Below, in pieces: positions 54,941 to 64,000 of a stretch of DNA of 64,000 nt. A model generated the notes under the pieces. The model worked only from the letters and a program-made list of their open reading frames with translations. It searched no databases and was not told the origin of the DNA. The stretch is from Corynespora cassiicola. Taxonomy: Eukaryota > Ascomycota > Dothideomycetes > Pleosporales > Corynesporascaceae. The stretch lies in NCBI GenBank assembly GCA_022059125.1, contig JAEUWY010000008.1, positions 496,001 through 560,000 on the forward strand, in the 5' to 3' direction. The first letter of the stretch is position 1, and every line of letters starts with the position of its first letter. The position numbers and the translations under genes are program-made.

Positions 54941-56965
54941 TTACAGACTTGTGACCCTTCCGCCGGGGGCGGTGTATCGATGGGGTCGCAGATTAATCAC
55001 CGACTCGAGTTCTCGAAGCATGTTGTTACTGGCCTCTCGCTGCTCCCGCATATTCGCCTGTCTTACTCGATCGTCTTGAATCTTTTGCATCCGCTCTTCT
55101 CGGGACATGGTCACTCTTGTCTTTGGTATGGCAATTGCTTCAAAGACTTCATCATCGGAATTGCTGCCCTCTATGCTGGAGGGCTGCGACGGGCGTCGAC
55201 TCAGCGATTCGCCATTGAGGGCACGAAGGGCATCGGAAGGACTGCCTTCGTCAACAGCAGTCAGTCCACCGAGGCTGGGCACTGGTGATCGCAACCCACT
55301 GGAGGCCTGCGAGATGCGACGCTCGTGTCGGTCAATGTTGAGCGCCAGTGCGTTTTTGCCAGCCTCCCAAGCTTGGACCAAACTCTTCAAATCCGCGCCA
55401 ATCGACTCGTATTGTGCCATCAGATGAGAGCCGAGCTCCGTGACGTCCTCGGAATCTTCCAGGCTTTTGTTGGATTCTTCGCGAAGGATTTGCATTTTGG
55501 CTTGCAGGCCACGGATGCCCTGAGACAAACCACTCAGTTTTCGGACCGAGTTGCGCAAGCGCTCCCGGCCAGGGGTGGGTTGGGCCTTGTTAGGTGACGG
55601 TATGATGAACTGCTCTTCTTCTCCCAATACTCGGTTGAATCTCTCGCTCCAGGCCCCGGTTGGCGCAGCCAGCGTAACCATAGAATCGACAACGGCGCTC
55701 CATCGTGAGAAATCGGGCTTGCCACCGTCGGCTTGCAGGGCCAAAAGAGAGCACATGTACACTCGGCGCAGTGTGGTGAGGCGGTACTGCAGAGTGCGAA
55801 GCACCTTCAGGGTCTCGGCGTCCTCGAACTCTGACTCGGAATATCCTTGTGAGGCCTCTTGCAGATCGGGATTGCTAACGTCGTACACATCAAGGTATTT
55901 TTCCAGGTCATCCTCTTCAATCAGCTGCTTCAAGGCTCCACATTGCTCCACAAACACGGGTATAATGTCAGCAAAGGCGGCACGGAGCGTCCGACGCAGG
56001 CGGTGGCATCGTCTAGCGTTTCCTTTCTCTTCGATCCGAGAGATGGGAGGGAGAGGGCTGCTTCTGACTGGAGATCAGCAACTGGGATGCGTTCTGGTGC
56101 CTAGGTTCACTTACAGACGGTATCCTCTTGAAACAAGCTCGACTTCCTGGATCAGTGCGAGGGCAGATGACGTCGAGGTCTCGAATGCTTGCATGTTGGT
56201 GACGAGAGCGGATGCTCCCTCCACTGCCTGCTGCCGAAGATGCTGCAGCCATTGGCGCCGAACGTAGCCGTAAAAGGCCGTCGCGACAGCAGCAAAGGCC
56301 AGGAGCACAACCAATGTCCTGGCCCTGCTAGACCCCGACGGGCGGTTGCGCGACCAGTGTACGAGCCAGACCAGTATGAAGGCGGTTGCGCCCGTCAAAA
56401 CGGCGCCGGATACGCTCGTGGTGGCGACCTTGAACTCCTGCGGGCCCGGTCGTCCTTCGGCCGCGAAGTTGGGGATGGCAGCGGTCCGCAAGCCCCCTTG
56501 CTCGCTCAGTAGCTGGGAGGCGACAATAAGATATCGGAAGTGTTCTAGAAAGCGCTCGTTGTCGGCGCGGCCTAGGCGCGAATTCACCGCTTTCTACACG
56601 GGACGATCAGCATGGATCCGGGGCAGGGGGGTTAGGAGGGAGAGAGGGGATGGACCGGCGGACATACCGACCAGGCGCTGTGAATGCGCGCGACTGAACC
56701 ATGGCGATTGGCACGAATGCGCAGCGGGCGAGGTAGTTTATCCCGGATTCTGGACTGCAGCGTGGAAGGGCCTCGCGGCGCAAAGCTGTTCTCGGGCGAT
56801 GACGATATGACGGGCGACGGCGGGGCGGATCCTCTACCCTCCCCTGGAATGGTGGTGAGCACACAGGGCTACGCGGCGGTCGGGGGATTCATAATCATGG
56901 CGGAATGAGGACTGACCTTCTAGAAACTCTGCCAAGGGCGAGTCTGCGTAAATAACGTTGTCCAT
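54941..56965 (-). CDS. Vezatin-like myosin-binding membrane protein
   Basis: Four exons, 56965-56917, 56843-56668, 56593-56115 and 56063-54941, encode 608 residues. Two membrane helices lie close together at about 135-185 (VLTGATAFILVWLV and ARTLVVLLAFAAVATAFYGY). The vezatin/myosin-binding domain follows with LPPISRIEEKGNARRCHRLRRTLR and EEDDLEKYLDVYDVS, then predicted coiled coil and a Ser-rich tail. In yeast the related Inp2 tethers peroxisomes to class V myosin; vezatin links myosin VII to junctions. The third intron uses the TCAG acceptor before 56063; other AGs nearby break the frame. A role in organelle transport is inference. Confidence 0.85.
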
Positions 56966-58671
56966 GGAGCAGGCAGGTGAAGCGCCTACTGCATCGTTCG
57001 GCCGAAGATATTCGTATGCGGGCGGCTGCACACGGGCGGGCGCGTGAGGCTGTCACGCCGACGAGCGTCGGACTAGACGGACAGAGGGCGGGCAGCAGCG
57101 AAGACGACGGGACAGCAGGGCGGAGTGGCAGGGTGGAGGTGGGAGAGGGAGAGAGGCGAGAACGAGTGTTTACAGGACGACGGCAAGCATGCGTATAGGA
57201 GCGGATCAGGAAGGCGCAGGGCCGGCTGGCTGGCTGCTGGCCGGAGAAGGGGCCGGCCAGGGTCTGTCAACGTCGTGTGGCTCTGGCGTTTGCGGAGATT
57301 GAGCCTCAATCTCCTCCTGTTGGCTCGCTGCGGCGCTGGCGAAACGCGCCGCGGCGGTGCAATGCCCGCTTATGTCACGGCCTGCTCGTCCCACGGCGGC
57401 GTCACGGGGCGTCACGGGGGCGTCGCCGCTGCAGTCCAACAAGACGCCTCCCACCTCACTGCTGGCGCCCGCACCCCTCCAGCTGCTGCGACTCGCCCGG
57501 CGCATCGTCTGCATCTGCCCGAGTCCTGCTCTCGACTTTATCCGCTGTCCCGTACCTGCAGCCTGATTACTACTCGTCAGCCCTGTCGCGGCCGCTGCAC
57601 CGTGCTCGTTCAGGAGGATACGTATCTGCTTTCCCAGCTCCACTGTAATCGGCATCGCCTTGGTAGCCCACCCGCGGGCCCTGCTCTCCAGCCCTCCAGC
57701 TCTCCAGTTGCGGCCGAACATACTGGCGGCCGCCGGCATGGGAACCTTGGAAGCCCGGCTGATGATTAACCCCAGCGGCTCGGCGCCGGATTTGCTGGTC
57801 GCCCTCCTCCGGCGGACCAACCCGGCTCTAAGCTACCATCCGTCTTCAGTGTAGTGGTGCTGACAAACCTCCACCTCACTTCTAATCTGCTCCATCCTGA
57901 TCAAGACTCTGTACATCCCATCTTGCACTCGCCGCCACAGACATGGCGCATTCTGACCCTCTCGGCGCACCCTTCTCGCCGAGGGTGGCCCACCTGCTTC
58001 TGCAGACCATCTTGGTCAACCCATCCCAGCCGCCGCCCATCCGCATGATCGTTTCTAGCACCCCCATCAGCAAATGACGAGTCACTCTGCTTGAGGCGTT
58101 TCTCCCCCAGCCTGCTAGGCACGTCGCCACATGGCCGGTGTCGAATAGCTGCAGAGGCGCACCTTGACCCTAGTCGCTATGGAGCATCGTAGGGCTGCCT
58201 CCTCTTAGAATCCATAGTCCCCCTCCCGTGGCGACGGCTGGAGCTGGCCTAATCTATACCACTGCATTCTGATTGCTTCCATCTTTGCGAGAAACAGGGC
58301 TGATACACCGCTTGGTTGACCGTCCATATCGTGTGGCATCCGCCATCTGCCCTCCCCCCTGTTGAATATCCCACAGGCAGCTACCAGTTTTTTTTCTTTG
58401 CATCAGTTCCGTGCAGCGTTTCCCAGGGATTGCTAGCCTATCACGTCAGGTAGGTGGACCCTGTATCCGTCGAAGTTTCAGTCGTGATCGTTTCCCTTCT
58501 TAAGAACATTTCCCACTCAATCCGTATATATTCAGTCATCCATAGTTCCTGGTCAGCCACCGGCGTTTTGGGACATTGTTAGCATTCAGTCATCCGCTAC
58601 TGTTTTGAACCCTCCTTTGGCATTGCGTTTTACCTCTACTGTGACTGCCGCTGCCTTCTATATTCGTGCTG
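56966..58671. other. Divergent intergenic region, no gene seen
   Basis: About 1.7 kb, GC-rich near the vezatin gene and less so later. Overlapping frames around 57,100-57,800 on both strands arise from composition. It must contain the promoters of both outward-facing genes. Confidence 0.55.
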
Positions 58672-59581
58672 ATGGATCCAGCCACAGTTAGGACGCTCAT
58701 GGCCACCGTTGAGCTGATTGCCTCTACCTTGGATAGAGCTCCTGATAGCTGGCGGGATCACCTGCAAGCCATCAGGAATATTACCGCCTCGTTGGAACTG
58801 CTCGACTCAGCGCCGGACCCTACTCGGCTGGAATGGCAACTGCCGCTCATCACTGTCTTCCAACGCGTGTCTTACGCTGATGCAGATGCTGGCGGTGTCC
58901 CAGATATTGCCAATTGGTGCTTGAGGCAGGCTCTGACACTACTTCAAGTCTATCCGGATAATGTTGACTTACAGGCATGTAAGTGTACTAGAATCCTGTA
59001 TGGAGAAAAGACTACTAATGTTGCACAGTAATCGGGCAGAATTGGCTTCTCCGGGCTCAAAAGTCACTCGCAAAGATTTACCTAGCAGAAAGAGACTCTT
59101 CCAGTAGCGGTGCCAGTGTGGGACTTACTCTTTCCCTCAGTGAGGAGCAGAGGCAGATAAGGAGAGCAGCCCTGGAGGCTGAAGACCGACTCAACAGCGC
59201 CGACTACGTTGAAGCTAGGGGTATTCTCCTGCCAGCCATAGATTATTTGCAGCGGGCTGTGACTACGGCGCGAGCACAAGGGCTTTTGTCTGGTTTCCTG
59301 CTTTCTACAGTAGGTTATGCCTTCCGCTAGGTTTTGTCCTGCTAACAGGCTGTCCCCAAGGCCGCCGAAGCGTATATGAGCTTAGGCAATGTTTCCTCCC
59401 AGCGAGTAAACGGAAGATATTTTCATGAGGCGTTGGAATACCTCTGCGCTGCAACGGAGATTCCAAATTACACCCTACCAACTCATCTACAGCAGTAAGT
59501 ATACGAACGTCGCTCGTGTTATTGGTATACTGAACAAGCAGATATCTCGACGAGTACGGACCGCTCGATGTATTTGGCTAG
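58672..59581 (+). CDS. TPR-like helical hypothetical protein
   Basis: Four exons, 58672-58978, 59029-59309, 59361-59494 and 59542-59581, give 253 residues with matching phases. The protein looks all-helical, with paired helices such as NWLLRAQKSLAKIYLAERD, DYVEARGILLPAIDYLQRAV and RYFHEALEYLCAATEI, resembling tetratricopeptide-like repeats. No signal peptide, membrane helix or catalytic motif is visible. The last exon is only 40 nt (YLDEYGPLDVFG); its join uses the AAGCAG acceptor. Probably a protein-protein interaction scaffold; specific role unknown. Confidence 0.75.
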
Positions 59582-60280
59582 GCTTTTCAAGGTTTATGAT
59601 TGGAGAGTAATGCGTGCGCGCGATGTTCGAGATTCAAATTGCATGCACAGCACCTGGTACTCGTTCAGATAGCATCAAAAAGTCATTCGTTGTCCCTTCT
59701 ATATAATGAATAGTAATCTGGTGGTGATCTTTTCTGCAAAGTGAAACTTGTATGTGCAGCCGATACACGCGCGAAATTCGGTGTTGTAATATGCAACGCA
59801 TATGTGAGCAGTCCCATAGAGCCAATGGCGTGACGATCTTGGTCAGCAGCGACGTTGGCTTTCGCGACCAGGTACGTCGGAGAGGGTGGGAATGGCGCAC
59901 GGGCCTCATGCGGGATCCACGGAAATAGTGTCCGACCACGACCGCCCTGGGGTCCCGCAACCTGGCTCAACACCAGTTCTCCATCTACGCTCTGCCGCCC
60001 AGCCGTCACTGCGCCGCGCCCAGTCATCCCTGGGGCAAATTCCTCGAGTCCAAGCCGTTCCGACCCGACCCATCCCACACTCGGCCAACACCATCTGGCT
60101 GCTTACGTCCACCTCACCGCACCGCGCCTCGCCGTCTCTCCTGCCCACCGCGGACTGCGTGGTTTCTTGATTCGGCCGACTGGTGCATAGCGTCAACAGC
60201 GTCAATAGCGTCAAGAAGTGGCATTTCTGCCAACTTAGGCCCGCAATATCACTGCGTTACCGAGTGAAATCGCATCCATC
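59582..60280. other. Intergenic and promoter of emc6
   Basis: About 700 bases. C-rich on the plus strand from 59,880 onward, fitting the emc6 promoter. A CGTCAACAGCGTCAATAGCGTCAA triple repeat is near 60190-60215. No gene. Confidence 0.55.
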
Positions 60281-60691
60281 ATGAACGACGAACGAGAATT
60301 AGCGATCAACCCTATCGTGGCCACGAGCGTGCAGCACAATACCCAAGTATGCGCCCCCGGACCCATGTAGCGGTAGCTTCCTGCTCTGCCCTTCATCGTG
60401 CAGTTGCACATGCTGACTTGCCACCAGACTGTATCGAACATTCGCAACCTTACCGCATCGTTGTTCGGGGTCGCCGCAGGCACCTTGGGCCTCGAGTCAT
60501 ATCCGGGCTTCATCTTCTACCTCGTGGGCACACTAATTGTCTCGGCACTCATATTCGCCTTCAGGACCGAAGGAAAACCGGCCGACTACTTTCACCGGCC
60601 GCTTGGAGACTTATGGACGGGTGATGTGTTCAGCGGGCTTAGCGGCTTTGTGCTGACGTGGACCTTGTTTTATGGGCTTGTACGGGCTTGA
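60281..60691 (+). CDS. emc6: ER membrane protein complex subunit 6
   Basis: Two exons, 60281-60346 and 60428-60691, encode 109 residues, the normal size. The conserved block VSNIRNLTASLFGVAAGTLG, helices GFIFYLVGTLIVSALIFAF and LSGFVLTWTLFYGLVRA, and the EGKPADYF / LWTGDVF loop are diagnostic. EMC6 is a core membrane subunit of the EMC, which inserts tail-anchored and multi-pass proteins into the ER membrane. Confidence 0.95.
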
Positions 60692-61334
60692 AGCGGTCGT
60701 AATGGATCGAGTAGGAAGGAAGACATCGATTTGGAATATACAACAGTGGCGATACGCGGACTGTATAAACCGCAGATGCCTGCTGAAGACCACCCTTCCA
60801 TCTTCCATCTTTACCTTCGCCGCTACCTCCACCCGGTCTGAGACCGTCGATACGCTATGGAGTAGAATGCACAGACTCGATAATGGTCTAGGGCAGGGGA
60901 GTTGAGTCTTGCAGGACGCAGAAGGAAGTTGAGGCGATAGTGACGAGTGGGCACCCGCGGTGTGGACTATGTATGGCAGAGCATTGGCCTCCAATGATGA
61001 AACATTAGGGCTCCAAGTGGATCAGACGCCTTGGCTTGTATACTTGAGTATGATGTGTATATGTTTAATTCTCGCGTGTCGCTGCTCCATAGTCTCCATA
61101 TAATTCCATGGCTGGGGCTCAAGTACATGGTCCGTGCTCCACCAGTCCGGGCTTAATTGATTTCGCTAGCGCGCTTTTGACGCGCGCGCCCACCACAGCT
61201 CGCGTTCCCCTCGACTGTCCTGCACGTCTGCCTTCCTCTCACACACCACACCGCTGCTCGCCTTCTACCCTTTCGTGATACCCCAATCTGCGTTTTCCGC
61301 TTTCCTCTTAAACCCTCCCTAGATCACATTCATC
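60692..61334 (+). promoter_or_regulatory. PCNA promoter and 5' leader with MCB/E2F-like cluster
   Basis: No gene in this 640-base stretch. At 61161-61190 the sequence TTTCGCTAGCGCGC followed by TTTTGACGCGCGCGC holds overlapping TTTSGCGC- and ACGCGN-like cores. MBF binds ACGCGT in fungi to drive G1/S genes including PCNA. No perfect ACGCGT is present, so the call is tentative. The 100 bases before the first exon are CT-rich. Confidence 0.5.
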
Positions 61335-62327
61335 AGTACGTACTGCGCCGCGGGCACGCACGGAAAAACTACTAACGATTTCTAGTGCTTGAGGCACGCC
61401 TCGAAGAATCCGTCACCCTCAAGAAGGTAGCGATGCCACCCCTCCCAGTCTGCCTGGCTTCTAACTATGACAAAGGTGGTCGACGCCATCAAGGACCTTG
61501 TCCAGGATTGCAACTTCGACTGCAATGACTCGGGCATTGCTCTACAGGCCATGGACAACTCCCACGTCGCCCTCGTTTCCATGCTGCTCAAGTCGGAGGC
61601 GTTTGCGGTCTACCGCTGTGACCGCAACATTGCCCTCGGCATCAACCTGGGCTCGCTCACCAAGGTCCTTCGCGCTGCACAAAATGACGATGAATTGACA
61701 ATCAAGGCTGAGGATGCTCCCGACGTGGTCAACCTGCTTTTTGAGTCTAAGGCGGATGAGCGTCTTCAGGAGTACGAGATCAAGCTCATGGACATCGACC
61801 AAGAACATCTCGGTATTCCCGAGACTGACTATGCTGCTACTGTCAGCATGAGTGCCACCGAGTTCCAGCGCATCTGCAGGGATTTGAGCGCACTCTCGGA
61901 GTCGGGTACGTGCTGGATACACCAAGACAGGCATATAAAATTCTAACAAGTGTAAAGTCACCATTGAATGCTCAAAAGAGGGTATCAAGTTCAGCTGCAC
62001 GGGCGATATCGGCTCCGGCTCTGTTATGCTCAAGCCCAAGGCAGAACTCGAGGGCAAGAACAACATTCAGATTGACCTGAGCGAGCCCGTCAACCTCACA
62101 TTTTCCCTCAAGTATCTTGTCAATTTCTGCAAGGCCGGCGGTCTATCGGATCAGGTCAAGCTCTGCCTTTCCACCGATGTGCCACTCCTCGTCGAGTACT
62201 CCATGGTCAGCAACAGCTACCTGAGGTTCTACTTGGCACCCAAGGTAAGTCACTATCCTCCAATGCATTGGATACCCTGTATCACAAGGTGTGGTGCTAA
62301 CCAAGCCAGATTGGGGATGAGGAATAA
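61335..62327 (+). CDS. pcna: Proliferating cell nuclear antigen (sliding clamp)
   Basis: Exons with coding sequence: the last base of exon 1 (61335), 61386-61426, 61476-61905, 61958-62244 and 62310-62327, giving 258 residues, exactly PCNA length. The start MLEARL requires A at 61335 joined to TG at 61386-61387. Conserved blocks include [17 protein letters not shown], the interdomain loop [21 protein letters not shown], and [13 protein letters not shown] at the C-terminus. The homotrimer encircles DNA and tethers replicative polymerases, FEN1 and ligase in the nucleus. The final exon codes for just five residues. There is no in-frame ATG upstream without splicing: TAA at 61373 blocks the unspliced frame. 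Confidence 0.95.
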
Positions 62328-62669
62328 GCTATTTACGAATTCACGAATTTAGCTCCACGGCTTTAGGATACACAGGTGGTTACAAAGGATTATCGGAAAT
62401 GTCTTGCAAATGCATGAGAAGCGTCTGTCGGGTCCGGACTAGGTGTTAGATAGGCAGGGTGTGCTTCGACGGAGTTCAATGTTCCAGTCCCTCGGCGCGA
62501 CAAGTACCCCGCCGACGTCAGCGCGTCGGACGATCAGATAACGAAAAAAATCAACAATACACACTTACACATCACCACCCCTCGCTTGCGCCTCCTCGCA
62601 TCTTGTCGCACCTACTTACGAACCTGCACCTCAATTTTGACTTTAGCAATTGCCTTATTCGTCGCGGGC
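62328..62669. other. Short intergenic region before pyridoxal kinase
   Basis: About 340 bases between two plus-strand genes. CA-rich from 62555 onward, then a leader to ATG 62670. No gene. Confidence 0.6.
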
Positions 62670-64000
62670 ATGGCTTCCGACGAACTAGTTCCCGATACTC
62701 GCGTGCTCGCGATCGCAAGCCATGTGAGTCGTGTGCGCCATGGACAAGGAGTCATGCGTGGCTAACCTGCGGCAGGTAGTCCATGGGTGAGTTCTCCGGA
62801 TAGATCGATCGAGGTTCGTAGCTGAGGCACTCGCAAGATATGTCGGGAACAAGATGGCGACGTTCGTCATGCAGTCATTGGGATGCGACGTGTCCGCTAT
62901 CAACACCGTGCATTACAGTAGGCATCTCCCCCATCTGGGAAGTATTTCTGTCACTGGATACTAAGGGGAAGAGGCAACCACACCGCGTACAAACAAGTAA
63001 AGGGCACGAAGACATCGGCGGAGCAGATCCAAGACCTGTACGAGGGTCTTCGACAGTCCAACCTCCAGAACTTCGATATCTTGTTGACCGGATACGTGCC
63101 AAGTGCCGAGGCAGTCCAAGCAGTGGGCAAGATTGGTAGAGATATCAAGTTTAATGCGGGCACGAAGCCGGGGAGCTTTTTCTGGGGTGAGCTAGGCCTA
63201 CTTTTGGCCGAGGAACAGCGCTGACAAAACACAGTGCTTGACCCGGTGATGGGGGACAATGGGAAGCTGTACATTCCAGAAGACGAAGTCCCAGAGTACA
63301 AGTCGCTTCTCCGGGAGGCGGATCTTATCCTGCCGAATCAGTTTGAGGCCGAGTGAGTACTCCCATGTATGAGTCATCTCAACCGCGAATGGCTGATTCT
63401 CTTCACGAAGGCTGCTGTCCGATACCACCATTACCGACCTCAACTCTCTAGCCGCTGCGATTCAAGTTTTGCACAGAACTTATCATGTTCCGCATGTGAT
63501 CATCACCTCTTTGCGCTTGACGCGCGACAACCAGACGATCCCGTCTCGAAACCCGTCTCGGCCCGCCTCGAAGCCTACCTCGACCACAGCCTCAGGAACA
63601 CACACACCTGCGGAATCCACGGCACAAAATGCAGAAACCTCACATCCATCGGCATGGACAACCAACACTTCGCCGAGTCTAGAAGTAAATCGCGCGTTGG
63701 AAGAGGATGCGGAGAGCCTTACAATCATCGGATCGACAGCGACCTCGGATCACAAACCCCGCCTCTTCCGGATAGACACCCCACAACTGCCACTCTTCTT
63801 CTCTGGTACCGGCGACATGTTTGCGGCGCTAACCGTGCCACGCCTGATCGAAGCCGTTCACGCAGCATCAACCCCCGAAATTGATCTCTCCACACGTGCA
63901 AGCTGGAAATCGCCAGATGATGTGCCGGCCGAGGAATTGCCTCTTGCAAAGGCGGTCCAGAAGGTGCTGGCGAGCATGCAGAGTGTACTTGGCAAGACAA
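62670..64000 (+). CDS. Pyridoxal (pyridoxine) kinase, 3' end outside window
   Basis: Exons 62670-62723, 62776-62786 (11 nt), 62838-62917, 62974-63186, 63235-63352 and 63411 to the window end, at least 355 codons. Joined reading gives [23 protein letters not shown] and [17 protein letters not shown], the pyridoxal-binding N-terminus. Later come [24 protein letters not shown] and the ATP/anion-hole motif [10 protein letters not shown]. The enzyme phosphorylates vitamin B6 vitamers with ATP (yeast Bud16). An unusual Ser/Thr/Pro-rich insert of about 80 residues separates [10 protein letters not shown] from the GTGDMFAAL motif. Cytosolic. The C-terminus is not in the window. Confidence 0.93.

Noticed and set aside
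61467..61475. ATG at 61467 as an alternative PCNA start
   Set aside because: It lies in the intron before exon 3 and would remove the conserved MLEARL N-terminus.

Overview
This is nuclear DNA from a filamentous ascomycete (Pezizomycotina). Most genes carry 45-60 nt introns with GT..AG ends and CTRAY-like branch points. Housekeeping proteins are of fungal type (Grx3/4, Rpf2, Mms19, Mtd1, Emc6, PCNA, pyridoxal kinase). Leaders are pyrimidine-rich, and there is a Tad-like LINE and several fungal F-box-like proteins. I cannot place the order or genus from sequence alone. I resolved intron-exon structures by hand from splice signals, reading phase and family conservation; they should be read as models.

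Layout. 1-3.7 kb: the 3' part of a nearly intact LINE retrotransposon with one in-frame stop between its endonuclease and reverse transcriptase. 4.3-10 kb: a LaeA-like methyltransferase and a FAD monooxygenase diverge from a promoter holding a perfect 20-bp minisatellite, followed by a zinc alcohol dehydrogenase; this could be a small tailoring-enzyme group, but no backbone synthase is present. 10.6-17.5 kb: an MBD4-like DNA glycosylase, a Ser/Thr-rich single-pass membrane protein, a Qdr-type MFS transporter and an acidic F-box-like protein. 17.8-25.6 kb: a dense housekeeping block with monothiol glutaredoxin (Grx4), Rpf2, Mms19 and Mtd1; Grx4 and Mms19 both serve cytosolic iron-sulfur delivery. 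26.3-30.5 kb: a full-length ABCB transporter in seven exons. 31.4-34.5 kb: a SET/MYND protein and a small lysine-rich protein.

34.5-54.9 kb is gene-poor. It holds a GPI-anchored serine-rich surface protein inside long non-coding flanks with many A/T homopolymers, an F-box protein with a premature stop, one unrecognised ORF, and two related zinc-finger genes that share an unusual finger spacing, each behind several kilobases without a clear gene. 54.9-64 kb returns to housekeeping density: a vezatin-like membrane protein, a TPR-like helical protein, EMC6, PCNA and the 5' part of pyridoxal kinase.

The most distinctive gene-structure features are a PCNA start codon split by an intron, an 11-nt micro-exon in pyridoxal kinase, two GC-AG introns, and the paralogous C2H2/C2HC zinc-finger pair. 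I found no CRISPR array, rRNA or convincing tRNA, and no clear new multi-gene system.
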